Source of the DNA: JAIBJN01 sp963699495
GTDB lineage: Bacteria > Actinomycetota > Thermoleophilia > Gaiellales > Gaiellaceae
NCBI GenBank assembly: GCA_963699495.1
Contig: CAVOUB010000005.1
Span: 744,001-808,000 of the forward strand
Direction of reading: 5' to 3'
Length of the DNA stretch: 64,000 bases
The stretch's first letter is position 1; each line of letters starts with the position of its first letter. The notes under the pieces are model-generated. The model saw nothing but the letters and a program-made list of their open reading frames with translations, did no database searches and was not told the DNA's origin. Shown here piece by piece: positions 1 through 7,477 of the stretch. The position numbers and the translations under genes are program-made.

Positions 1-873
1 ATCGCCCGCGCCGTCGGATTGTAGCGAGGCGCGCTCGAGCGCCTCGACCATCTCCTCCAGCTCGAGCTCGCTCTCGAAGAAGAGCTCGACGCGGCCGGCG
101 GTCACCTTCGCGTCGGCGCCCGTCAGGCGGCGCAGAGCGTCGCGGACGCGCTCCGCGAGGGCCGGATCGACCGGTTGCCTGCGCCTCGGCTTCGTGCGCG
201 CCCCGGCCCAGCGGGCAGCGCGCTCGGCGGCGCGAACGGACATGCCCTGGCGGACGATTCGCCGCGCCAGGCGACGGCGCTCGTCGTTGTCCGGCACGGC
301 GAGGACGGCCCTGGCGTGGCCTTCGGAAAGCTGTCCGCGCTCGACGAGGCCGAGCACGTCGTCCGGGAGCTCGAGCAGCCGCACCCGGTTCGAAACGGTG
401 GGCTTCGAGCGCCCGACCTGCTCCGCGACCTCACCGAGGCCGAGACCGAACTCGTCCATCAGGGCCGCGTAGGCACGCGCCTCGTCCACCGGTGAGAGGT
501 CCTCGCGGGCCACGTTCTCGACCAGGGCGAGCAGGAGGGAGTCGCGGTCGTCCGACTCACGAACGAGCCCCGGCACGGTGGCCAGCCCGGCCACGCGCGC
601 CGCCCGCCAGCGACGCTCGCCGGCGATCAGCTCGTAGCCACCCTCCGGCGACGGGCGGACGACGACCGGCTGGACGAGGCCCTGCGCGCGGATCGACTCC
701 GCCAGCTCGTCGATGCGCTCGGCGTCGAGGCGGCGGCGCGGCTGGCGCGAGTTCGGGCGGATCGAGCCGACAGGGAGCTGCAGGAGCTCGGACGCGCTCG
801 CGGCGCCGCCCATGAGCACCTCGAGCCCGCGCCCGAGCCCTCGGCGGGGACTGGGGCTAGCTGCGGTCGACAA
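1..873 (-). CDS. parB: Chromosome-partitioning protein ParB (3' end beyond window)
   Basis: ParB loads at parS sites near the origin as a CTP-dependent clamp and works with ParA in segregation. The frame reads RRGLGRGLEVLMGG at the N-terminus, then SIRPNSRQPRR, the GERRWRAA motif and ALVENVARED, followed by a helix-turn-helix region (EVAEQVGRSKPTVSNRVRLLELP), all typical of ParB. It stays open to base 1, so the C-terminal dimerisation domain is incomplete. No ATG precedes the conserved N-terminus. A TTG at 873 overlapping the parA stop by 17 bases fits best; GTG 819 and ATG 813 would remove the RGLGRGLE element. Identity is certain, the start less so. Confidence 0.93.
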   Translation of the reverse strand, partial: MSTAASPSPRRGLGRGLEVLMGGAASASELLQLPVGSIRPNSRQPRRRLDAERIDELAESIRAQGLVQPVVVRPSPEGGYELIAGERRWRAARVAGLATVPGLVRESDDRDSLLLALVENVAREDLSPVDEARAYAALMDEFGLGLGEVAEQVGRSKPTVSNRVRLLELPDDVLGLVERGQLSEGHARAVLAVPDNDERRRLARRIVRQGMSVRAAERAARWAGARTKPRRRQPVDPALAERVRDALRRLTGADAKVTAGRVELFFESELELEEMVEALERASLQSDGAGD

Positions 874-1609
874 GCTCGCTCGCCACCCGGTAGTAGGCGT
901 CGGCTCCCGCGGAGGAGCGGTCGTAGACAGTGATCGGGAGCCCGTGGCTCGGGGCCTCCGCCAGCCGAACGCTTCGCGGCACGACCGCGTCGAAGACGAG
1001 GTCACCGAAGTGCCGGCGCACCTCGGCCGCGACGTCCGCCGCGAGCCGCGTGCGCCCGTCCACCATCGTCAGGATCATCCCGGCGAGAGCCAGCTTCGGG
1101 TTCAGGCGTGTGCGGACGAGCTCGATCGAGTGGAGGAGCTGCGTAAGACCCTCGAGGGCGTAGTACTCGCATTGCACCGGCACGAGCACGCGGTCGGTGG
1201 CCGCGAGCGCGTTCACCGTCAGCGGTCCCAGCGACGGCGGGCAGTCGATGAAGACGAAGTCGTACCGTTCGCGCGCGGGGGCGAGCGCGTCCGGAAGAAA
1301 TGTCTCGCCGTCGTCTCGGCGCGCCAGCTCGACGGCCGCGCCGGCCAGCTCGGGTCGCGAGGGCACCAGGTAGAGGTTGGGGACCCCGGTCTCGTGCGCG
1401 AGCTCAGCGAGCGGCGCCCCGTCGAGCAGGTCGTAGGTCGACGTCCCGTTTGCGCACTCACCGAGGCCGGACGTGGCGTTCGCCTGCGGATCGAGGTCGA
1501 CCACGAGGGTGCGCGCGCCGGCCTCCGCCAGGCACGCCGCCACGTTCACCGCGGTGGTCGTCTTGCCGACCCCACCCTTCTGGTTTGCCACTGCGAAGAC
1601 CCTCCCCAC
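857..1609 (-). CDS. parA: Chromosome-partitioning ATPase ParA (Soj)
   Basis: ParA is a deviant-Walker P-loop ATPase that binds DNA non-specifically and moves ParB-parS complexes apart. The 250-residue protein opens with the signature NQKGGVGKTTTAVNVA at about residues 9-24. It has the LVVDLDPQANAT motif near residue 36 and FIDCPPSLGPLT near 120, all in the order of the ParA/Soj family. The start is GTG, 14 bases after the rsmG stop. The 3' end overlaps the proposed parB start, so the two are probably co-translated. It lies in the leftward origin-proximal operon, as in most actinobacteria. Confidence 0.96.
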   Translation of the reverse strand: MGRVFAVANQKGGVGKTTTAVNVAACLAEAGARTLVVDLDPQANATSGLGECANGTSTYDLLDGAPLAELAHETGVPNLYLVPSRPELAGAAVELARRDDGETFLPDALAPARERYDFVFIDCPPSLGPLTVNALAATDRVLVPVQCEYYALEGLTQLLHSIELVRTRLNPKLALAGMILTMVDGRTRLAADVAAEVRRHFGDLVFDAVVPRSVRLAEAPSHGLPITVYDRSSAGADAYYRVASELVDRS

Positions 1610-1623
1610 AGAGGCGATGCTAG

Positions 1624-2244
1624 TCAGGCCAGAGGACGTTTCCGGGCCAGGCCGGGCCGGCGTGGAAATCGCTCAGGCGTCGCTTCCACCTTGGGGACGA
1701 CCAGGAGCGAGCGCCGCTCGGACCCCGGCAGCCGCACCAGCTCCGGCGCCCCTCCGCCCACCTTGCGCGCCGCGGCGGTGGCCCGGTCGAGATCGACCTC
1801 ACCGGCCAGCAGGATGACGCGGCCGCCCACGCGCACCAGTGGGAGGCACCATTCGAGCGCCACCGGGGGCGAAGCCAGGGCCTGGGCGACCGCGGTCCCG
1901 TAGGCCTCTCGGCCCTCGCCCCGCCCGTGCTCCTCGGCCCGGGCGCAGACGACCCGGACGTTCGCAAGCTCCGTTGCCGCTTCCTCGAGGAACGCGCACG
2001 TGCGCCGCTGGGCTTCGAGCAGGTCGACGTGGAGCTCGGGCCGGGCCAGCGCGATCGGAATCCCGGGCGAGCCGCCGCCGGAGCCCACGTCGACCACGGG
2101 CCCGTCCTCGATGAGTCGTGCCGCCGCCAGCGCGTCGTCGACGTGCACCCGCCGCGCCTCGTCCCGGCCCCGCACGGCGGTCAGCCCCGGCTCGGCGAGA
2201 AGCGACTCGAGCCATCGCTCGAGCCGCGGGTCGGCGTTCGTCAC
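1624..2244 (-). CDS. rsmG: 16S rRNA (guanine527-N7)-methyltransferase RsmG
   Basis: RsmG uses S-adenosylmethionine to methylate G527 (E. coli numbering) of 16S rRNA. The 206-residue protein has the motif I VVDVGSGGGSPGIPIAL at about residues 48-64, followed by LLEAQRRTCAFLEEA, which are the SAM-binding features of the GidB fold. The start is a GTG whose last two bases plus A form the jag stop (GTGA overlap), which indicates translational coupling. It sits between jag and parA, the usual place in actinobacteria. Confidence 0.95.
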   Translation of the reverse strand: MTNADPRLERWLESLLAEPGLTAVRGRDEARRVHVDDALAAARLIEDGPVVDVGSGGGSPGIPIALARPELHVDLLEAQRRTCAFLEEAATELANVRVVCARAEEHGRGEGREAYGTAVAQALASPPVALEWCLPLVRVGGRVILLAGEVDLDRATAAARKVGGGAPELVRLPGSERRSLLVVPKVEATPERFPRRPGLARKRPLA

Positions 2245-2951
2245 TCTGCAGGAGCGGGAGCGACGACGACGCGCCGGTTCGGCTCCGCCCCGTCGCTCGA
2301 GGTGACGACGTCCTCCCGCTCGGCGAGGTGGACGTGGACGATCTTCCGCTCGACGGCGGTCATCGGTTCGAGCGCCACCGGCCGCTGCGTCTGAACGGCG
2401 TCGGAGGCTGCCCGGTCGGCCATATCCTCGAGCGACCCGCGGCGCCGCTCCCGGTAGTCGGCCGCGTCCACGATGACCTCCTTGCGTTGACTCTCGGGGT
2501 CCCGCCAGAGAATCGCGTTCGCGAGGTACTGGATCGCGTCGATCGTGTGCCCGCGCTTTCCGATCACCAGTCCCAGCTCGGGGCCGGCGAGCGTCGCATA
2601 GATCACCTCGTCGTCCTCGGAGACGTCGATCCGGCAGGGTGCGCCCAGCGCCGAGCAGACCTGCTCGAGCAGCTCCCGGAGCTTTGCCGCCGGGGAGCCG
2701 GGCTCCTCGCTCGCAGGTGCGTTCGGCCGGGGTGCCTCCTCGACGCGGGCGACCACCCGCGCGGGCACCTGTCCCACTCCGAGGAGGCCCCGCTCCCCCT
2801 CGGAGACGACCGTGAAGCGCACGCTGGCCTTGTCGAGCCCGGGAAAGCGGCGCTCGAGCTCGCGCAAGGCCGTCCACTTCGCCTCGCCGACGGTCTCGCC
2901 CTCGCTCTCGACGACGCCGGCGTCCGGAGTCTCGTGCTCGAGCTCGGTCAC
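2241..2951 (-). CDS. jag: RNA-binding protein Jag/KhpB (Jag-N, KH and R3H domains)
   Basis: Jag/KhpB is a cytoplasmic RNA-binding protein, linked in other Gram-positives to cell elongation and division. The 236-residue frame has a Jag_N domain (AKWTALRELERRF to GLLGVG) in the first 65 residues, a KH domain with the GxxG loop LVIGKRGHTIDAIQYL near residue 135, and a C-terminal R3H region (ERKIVHVHLAER). The start is GTG in a GTGA overlap with the yidC stop. The acidic linker is rich in Glu and Pro. The yidC-jag pairing is near universal next to bacterial origins. Confidence 0.92.
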   Translation of the reverse strand: MTELEHETPDAGVVESEGETVGEAKWTALRELERRFPGLDKASVRFTVVSEGERGLLGVGQVPARVVARVEEAPRPNAPASEEPGSPAAKLRELLEQVCSALGAPCRIDVSEDDEVIYATLAGPELGLVIGKRGHTIDAIQYLANAILWRDPESQRKEVIVDAADYRERRRGSLEDMADRAASDAVQTQRPVALEPMTAVERKIVHVHLAEREDVVTSSDGAEPNRRVVVAPAPAE

Positions 2952-3787
2952 CGTCTCGCCCGAGGGCCCTTCTTCTTGCGCCGCCGGACACGCTGTTGCC
3001 CGCTCCCGGCCGGCTTGGCCGGGGTGTCGCCGGACGTGGCCGCCGGGGTGCCGCCGTCGGCGTCGGCGTCGGCGTCGGGAGGCGGAGCCTTTGGCGGCGT
3101 CCTCGAGGTCCGCTTGGGCGGCGGCTGTGGCTTGGGGACGAGGCGCCGCGTGATCAGGCCCTGGCCGACCGTCCACAGGTTCGTCGTCGACCAGTAGAGC
3201 ATCAGGCCGATCGGGAAGTTGATGACGAAGAAGATGAAGACGAACGGAAGCACGAGGAAGATGTAGCGCTGCCGCGGGTCCATGGTCGTCGACATGAAGT
3301 AGGTCGAAGAGACCTGGCTCGCCACGTAGATGACCAGCAGGAGCCAGCCCGACCAGTGCGTGCTGATGTTCTGCGTGATGTTCGGGACGAGTCCGAGCCA
3401 GCCGAGGTCCGACTCCGGATAGTTGGGGAAGACCTCCTTCTCGAAGTCCCGCAGGACGAAGAAGAGGGCGAAGAAGACGGGGATCTGCAGGACGAGGGGG
3501 AGGCACGAGGCCAGCGGATTGACCTTGTTCTCCTTGTAGAACTTCATGACCTCCTCGTTCATGCGCGCGCGGTCGCCCTTGTACTTCTGCTGGATGGCCT
3601 TGAGCTCCGGCGCGTGCACCTGCAGGCGCTGCATCGAGCGGATCTGCTTGATGGTCAACGGGAGGATCACCATCCGCACCATCAGCGTGAGGACGATGAT
3701 CGACCAGGCCCAGGGGAGGCCGACCGACGCGTGCAGCCACTCCAGGACGTTGGTGAGGAGGTTCTCGATCGGGACGAGTGGGCTCAT
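2948..3787 (-). CDS. yidC: Membrane protein insertase YidC
   Basis: YidC inserts and folds inner-membrane proteins, alone or with Sec. The 279-residue form is the short Gram-positive type without a large periplasmic domain. It has a first membrane helix (WAWSIIVLTLMVRMVILPLT) containing the conserved hydrophilic-groove Arg, the cytoplasmic KYKGDRARMNEEVMKFYKE hairpin, the segment PLVLQIPVFFALFFVLR, and a C-terminal pair of helices ending in QGLITRRL. The tail is rich in Pro, Asp-Ala repeats and ends in a basic KKKGPRARR stretch. The ATG overlaps the yidD stop as ATGA. Confidence 0.95.
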   Translation of the reverse strand: MSPLVPIENLLTNVLEWLHASVGLPWAWSIIVLTLMVRMVILPLTIKQIRSMQRLQVHAPELKAIQQKYKGDRARMNEEVMKFYKENKVNPLASCLPLVLQIPVFFALFFVLRDFEKEVFPNYPESDLGWLGLVPNITQNISTHWSGWLLLVIYVASQVSSTYFMSTTMDPRQRYIFLVLPFVFIFFVINFPIGLMLYWSTTNLWTVGQGLITRRLVPKPQPPPKRTSRTPPKAPPPDADADADGGTPAATSGDTPAKPAGSGQQRVRRRKKKGPRARR

Positions 3788-4020
3788 CGCCGCGCCTTGA
3801 AGAGGGTCTGGTCGTGCGCGTAGTCGACGCCGCCGTGACTCCAGGGGTTGCAGCGGAGGAGTCGCCAGCCGGCGAGGACGAGTCCACGCAGGACGCCGTG
3901 CTCGCGCAGCGCGTCGAGCGCGTAGCGCGAGCAGCTCGGGTGGTATTTGCAGCGCTGGCCCAGCAGGGGGCTGACGAGCGCGCGATACGCGTGGATCGGA
4001 AGGGCGACGACCTGCCTCAC
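3784..4020 (-). CDS. yidD: Membrane protein insertion efficiency factor YidD
   Basis: YidD is a small membrane-associated protein that helps YidC-dependent insertion. The 78-residue product carries the full family signature: an amphipathic N-terminus (ALPIHAYRALVSPLLG), then CKYHPSCSRYALDAL with its paired cysteines, and RLLRCNPWSHGGVD. The start is taken as GTG 4020 because it makes a GTGA overlap with the rnpA stop; starts further upstream would lie inside rnpA and add non-conserved residues. It belongs to the rnpA-yidD-yidC block. Confidence 0.93.
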   Translation of the reverse strand: MRQVVALPIHAYRALVSPLLGQRCKYHPSCSRYALDALREHGVLRGLVLAGWRLLRCNPWSHGGVDYAHDQTLFKARR

Positions 4021-4382
4021 GCCGTCGCCGTCCCCTCGGCGAGGCGGAAGACCTCGTCCACCCGCTCCGTCAACCACGGGAAGCCGCGGCTGTCCACCGC
4101 CTCGGTGAGACCCGGGCGTGCGATGAGCACGTAGTCATGCCCGGCGGGGAGCCGCGCGCAAATCTCCTCGAAGCAGGCGCGCAGGCGGCGCTTCAGCCGA
4201 TTGCGCTCGACCGCCCCGCCCAGCTGGCGGGAGACGGCGAGGCCGAGCCGGGAACCGCCCTCGGGGTCGTCCTCACGCGGGAACGCGTAGAGCACGAGGA
4301 ACCGGGTCGAGACCGACCGGCCCTTGCGGTAGACGGTGTCGAAGTCGCGGGAGCGGGAAAGGCGGTGCTGGCGTCGGCTCAC
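4017..4382 (-). CDS. rnpA: Ribonuclease P protein component
   Basis: RnpA is the protein subunit of RNase P and assists 5' maturation of tRNAs. The 121-residue basic protein starts RQHRLSRSRDFDTVYRKGRS and contains the RNR motif (VERNRLKRRLRACFEE) at about residues 63-79, the defining RNA-binding signature of the family. The start is GTG 4382, in a GTGA overlap with the rpmH stop. It is the second gene of the leftward origin operon. Confidence 0.95.
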   Translation of the reverse strand: MSRRQHRLSRSRDFDTVYRKGRSVSTRFLVLYAFPREDDPEGGSRLGLAVSRQLGGAVERNRLKRRLRACFEEICARLPAGHDYVLIARPGLTEAVDSRGFPWLTERVDEVFRLAEGTATA

Positions 4383-4513
4383 GCGGAGAGGCGCTTCCGA
4401 CCCTTCGCACGGCGGCGCTTCAGGATCGCGCGGCCCGCACGCGTCGACATCCGCGCTCGGAATCCGTGCCGCCGCTTCCGCCGGCGCACGTTCGGCTGAT
4501 ACGTTCGCTTCAC
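4379..4513 (-). CDS. rpmH: 50S ribosomal protein L34
   Basis: L34 is a small, highly basic large-subunit ribosomal protein. The 44 residues match the family end to end: KRTYQPNVRRRKRRHGFRAR, then MSTRAGRAILKRRRAKGRKRLSA. The start is a GTG at 4513 and no strong Shine-Dalgarno is visible before it. It is the first gene of the leftward operon, divergent from dnaA across a 301-base gap. L34 next to dnaA is one of the most conserved bacterial gene adjacencies. Confidence 0.97.
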   Translation of the reverse strand: MKRTYQPNVRRRKRRHGFRARMSTRAGRAILKRRRAKGRKRLSA

Positions 4514-4653
4514 GAGAGATGAGAGTGTCGAAACGGCCGCTTGGGCGGCCGGCCGACCAGTATAGAGGAGCCGCGCAGGCGACCGAGCAAGAGACTTCGC
4601 GCACGATGGGAATCCACAGGCGCGAAGGCGCATGGAAGGTCGCAAGCAGCCAC

Positions 4654-4673
4654 CTTTCCACAGCTGTGGATAA
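4654..4673. promoter_or_regulatory. Inverted pair of DnaA boxes
   Basis: TGTGGATAA (4665-4673) is a perfect reverse-strand DnaA box. It abuts CTTTCCACA (4654-4662), two mismatches from consensus, in the opposite orientation. Together they contain the 14-base palindrome TCCACAGCTGTGGA (4657-4670). The pair could serve origin function, dnaA autoregulation, or both. Confidence 0.6.
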
Positions 4674-4744
4674 GCGTGTGGAGCATATAGAAATCCCTGC
4701 ATGTTGCGCATTTTTGCTCTCTGCGATTTCCCCAGGCACAGGCA

Positions 4745-4774
4745 TTGAAGACGGCGGAGAGACGCTGCTATAGT
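4745..4774 (+). promoter_or_regulatory. Putative sigma-70-type promoter of dnaA
   Basis: TTGAAG (4745-4750) and TATAGT (4769-4774) are separated by 18 bases and lie about 40 bases before the dnaA GTG start. Both hexamers are close to the vegetative consensus. No transcription start can be seen from sequence alone. Confidence 0.5.
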
Positions 4775-4814
4775 CGCCGCTTCGCGTAGACCGGCGGAGG
4801 GGCGGAACAAGGGC

Positions 4815-6158
4815 GTGCAACGAACGTCAGAGTTGAGTGCGGACGCACTCTGGGACGAGATCTCGTCCCGGTTGCGGGACGCTCTGAACGACGCGACCTA
4901 CACGACCTGGTTCTCGGACGCCGGGCCGGGCTCCCTCGACGCGGACGCCTTCGTCCTCCTCGTCCCCAACGACTTCACGCGGGACTGGATCGAAGGTCAC
5001 TTTCGCGGGCTCCTGGAGGCGATCGTCCGCGACGCGCTCGGAGACGAGCGGGCCGTCCGCATCGTCGTCCGCGAGCTCCAGACGACCACGCGCGAGATCC
5101 ACGCACCCCCCAGGCCGGCCCGGTCGCTCGAGGGCCTGAACCCGAAGTACACCTTCGACTCGTTCGTCATCGGCTCCTCGAACCGCTTCGCCCACGCGGC
5201 CGCGCTTGCGGTCGCGGAGGCGCCGGCACAGGCCTACAACCCTCTCTTCATCTACGGCGGCACCGGGCTGGGGAAGACCCATCTCCTCCAGGCGGTCGCC
5301 GCGTACGTGACCGAGCACACCGGCGACCTTTCCGCACGCTACGTGACGAGCGAGACGTTCATGAACGACTTCATCAACTCGCTCCGCGACAAGCGCATCG
5401 AGGGCTTCAAGCAGCGCTACCGGCACTACGACGTCCTCCTGATCGACGACATCCAGTTCTTCGAGCACAAGGAGCGGATCCAGGAGGAGTTCTTCCACAC
5501 CTTCAACAGCCTCTACGAGGCTCGCCGGCAGATCGTGATCTCGTCCGACCGGCCGCCGCGGGCGATCGCGACGCTCGAGTCGCGACTCCGCTCGCGCTTC
5601 GAGTGGGGGCTGATCACGGACATCCAGCCGCCGGACCTGGAGACCCGCATCGCGATCCTGCGCAAGAAGGTGAAGACGGATGCGATCCACGTTCCCGACA
5701 CGCAGGTGCTCACGTTCATCGCGAGCAGGATCTCCACGAACATCCGCGAGCTCGAGGGCGCGCTCACGCGTGTCGTCGCCTTCTCGTCCCTGACCGGCCG
5801 GCCGATGACGGTCGAGCTCGCGCAGGAGGTCCTGAAGGACGTGTTTCCCCAGGGCGAGATGCCCGAGATCTCCGTCGAGCAGATCCAGCAGACCGTGGTC
5901 GAGCGCTTCGGCATGTCCATGCAGGAGCTGACGGGCGACCGGCGCTCGCAGTCGATCGTCTACCCGCGCCAGGTGGCGATGTACCTCTGTCGCGAGCTCA
6001 CCGACAGCTCGCTGCCCAAGATCGGCAAGAAGTTCGGTGGGCGCGACCACACCACGGTCATCCACGCGACCTCGAAGATCGCCAAGCTCATCCAGGAGGA
6101 CAGGAGTGTCTACAACCTGGTTCAAGAGCTGACGGCGCGCATCAAGCAGGCCCGTTGA
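4815..6158 (+). CDS. dnaA: Chromosomal replication initiator DnaA
   Basis: DnaA binds DnaA boxes and opens the origin. The 447-residue protein has the N-terminal DnaB/DciA-interaction domain, a very short linker, the AAA+ domain with Walker A GGTGLGKTHL at about residue 148 and Walker B LLIDDIQF at about 208, and the C-terminal DNA-binding signature GGRDHTTVIHA near residue 407. The start is GTG 4815 with an AAGGG-type ribosome site just upstream. The short linker makes it much smaller than streptomycete DnaA. First gene of the rightward replication cluster. Confidence 0.98.
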   Translation: MQRTSELSADALWDEISSRLRDALNDATYTTWFSDAGPGSLDADAFVLLVPNDFTRDWIEGHFRGLLEAIVRDALGDERAVRIVVRELQTTTREIHAPPRPARSLEGLNPKYTFDSFVIGSSNRFAHAAALAVAEAPAQAYNPLFIYGGTGLGKTHLLQAVAAYVTEHTGDLSARYVTSETFMNDFINSLRDKRIEGFKQRYRHYDVLLIDDIQFFEHKERIQEEFFHTFNSLYEARRQIVISSDRPPRAIATLESRLRSRFEWGLITDIQPPDLETRIAILRKKVKTDAIHVPDTQVLTFIASRISTNIRELEGALTRVVAFSSLTGRPMTVELAQEVLKDVFPQGEMPEISVEQIQQTVVERFGMSMQELTGDRRSQSIVYPRQVAMYLCRELTDSSLPKIGKKFGGRDHTTVIHATSKIAKLIQEDRSVYNLVQELTARIKQAR

Positions 6159-6337
6159 CAACGGCTGTGGAGAACCGTCCCGAGCTGGGGAGCGGTCCGG
6201 CCATGACGCGCTGCCTGTGGGAACCGGCCTCTTGTCCCCAGAACCCGTCCACCGCCTCTTCCCTGCAGCCAGGCCAAAAGGCACCGTCTTCCCCGATCTT
6301 CACACTCTCTACTACTACGACAAGAGGTTTTCTTTAA
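6159..6337. other. dnaA-dnaN intergenic region with origin-like elements
   Basis: The 179-base gap holds one near-consensus DnaA box (TGTGGAGAA, 6166-6174, one mismatch) and a weaker one at 6232-6240. Just before dnaN is CTACTACTAC (6309-6318), which reads on the minus strand as consecutive TAG triplets like a DnaA-trio element, followed by an AT-rich patch (TTTTCTTTAAATG). It could be the unwinding side of the origin or simply the dnaN leader. Confidence 0.4.
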
Positions 6338-7477
6338 ATGGCATCCATAGATACCGTTGCCGCCACGACCATGCGCGTGGTTTGCGGAAAGGACGAGCTC
6401 GCCGAGAAGCTCCAGGTCGTAGGCCGGGGGGTTTCGACGCGCACGACCGTCCAGATCCTGGCCGGCATCATGCTGCGCGCCGCCGGCGGCCGGTTACACC
6501 TCAGCGCGACCGACATGGAGATCTCCGTCCGGGACTCTCTGGACGCGCAGGTCGAGGAGGAAGGCGCCGTGGTCGTTCCCGGCCGGCTGCTCGTCGACAT
6601 CGTTCGGCTGCTGCCTGCCGGCGAGGTGACGCTCGAGCATCGCGCCGACGAGGGCGTCGCCCGGCTCACGTGCGGCTCGGCGTCGTACTCCCTGAACACC
6701 TACGGCCCCGAGGACTTTCCCCGGCTGCCCGAGATCGACCCGGAGAGCGCGTTCGCCGTGGAGCGGGAGGCGTTCCTCGACACGATCACCCGTGTCGGCC
6801 GCTCGGCCTCGCGCGACGAGTCGCGCCCGGTGCTCACCGGAATTCTCGTCCGCTTCGAGGCGGACAAGCTCGTGATGGCGGCGACAGACTCCTACCGGCT
6901 AAGCGTCAAGGAGACCGCCCTCTCGAGCGGTCCCGGCCGCGAGCTGGAGGCGATCGTGCCGGCCCGCGCCCTGCACGAGCTCGCCCGGGTCGGGCAGGCC
7001 GCGGAGAGCGAGTCGATCGAGGTCGGAGTCCAGGAGAACCAGGTCGTGTTCGGCGTGGACGGCATCTGGCTGACTGCCCGCCGGATCGACGGTCAGTTCC
7101 CCAACTACAAGCAGCTTCTGCCCGAGCAGTTCGAGGCGGAGGTGCACCTGCCGCGGGAGGAGCTCCTCGACGTCGTCCGCCGCACCGGCCTGCTCGCGCA
7201 GCGAAAGTCGCCGCTCCGGCTCCGCTTCGAGGACGGGCAGCTCACGGTCTCGGCGCAGACGCAGGACGTCGGCGAGGCGCGTGAGTCGCTTCCGATCTCG
7301 TACGGCGGCGAGGCGCTGGAGATCGGCTTCAACGCCGAGTTCCTGCGCGACGGCCTCGAGTCGGTCACGGACGAGACGGCCCGCCTGAAGCTGATCAGCC
7401 CGTTGCGCCCCGGGCTTCTCCACGGCGAGAGCGACGACTTCCTCTACCTGATCATGCCGATCAGGCTGGCCGGCTGA
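6338..7477 (+). CDS. dnaN: DNA polymerase III beta subunit (sliding clamp)
   Basis: DnaN forms the dimeric ring that tethers replicative polymerase to DNA. The 379-residue length fits three clamp domains. Recognisable parts are MRVVCGKDELAEKLQVVGRGV at the start, LSATDMEISVR near residue 67, SRDESRPVLTGILV near 158, ATDSYRLSVKE near 182 and the C-terminal YLIMPIRLAG. The start is the ATG at 6338 directly after the AT-rich stretch. Its TGA stop overlaps the proposed recF start by three bases. Confidence 0.97.
   Translation: MASIDTVAATTMRVVCGKDELAEKLQVVGRGVSTRTTVQILAGIMLRAAGGRLHLSATDMEISVRDSLDAQVEEEGAVVVPGRLLVDIVRLLPAGEVTLEHRADEGVARLTCGSASYSLNTYGPEDFPRLPEIDPESAFAVEREAFLDTITRVGRSASRDESRPVLTGILVRFEADKLVMAATDSYRLSVKETALSSGPGRELEAIVPARALHELARVGQAAESESIEVGVQENQVVFGVDGIWLTARRIDGQFPNYKQLLPEQFEAEVHLPREELLDVVRRTGLLAQRKSPLRLRFEDGQLTVSAQTQDVGEARESLPISYGGEALEIGFNAEFLRDGLESVTDETARLKLISPLRPGLLHGESDDFLYLIMPIRLAG

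Larger units (their letters stand above)
4514..4814. other. rpmH-dnaA intergenic region, candidate oriC
   Basis: This 301-base gene-free stretch lies at the point where gene direction diverges. It holds one perfect DnaA box (TGTGGATAA, 4665-4673), facing a degenerate box at 4654-4662, plus weaker matches at 4610-4618 and 4678-4686. An AT-richer patch (about 4681-4731) follows. The right side carries a plausible dnaA promoter. DnaA-box clusters beside dnaA are an established origin hallmark, but in many actinobacteria the functional origin lies between dnaA and dnaN, so the assignment is an inference. Confidence 0.6.

Noticed and set aside
4827..6284. A 485-residue frame antisense to dnaA
   Set aside because: Product of GC-rich codon bias on the complementary strand; dnaA itself is unmistakable and the antisense translation has no domain.
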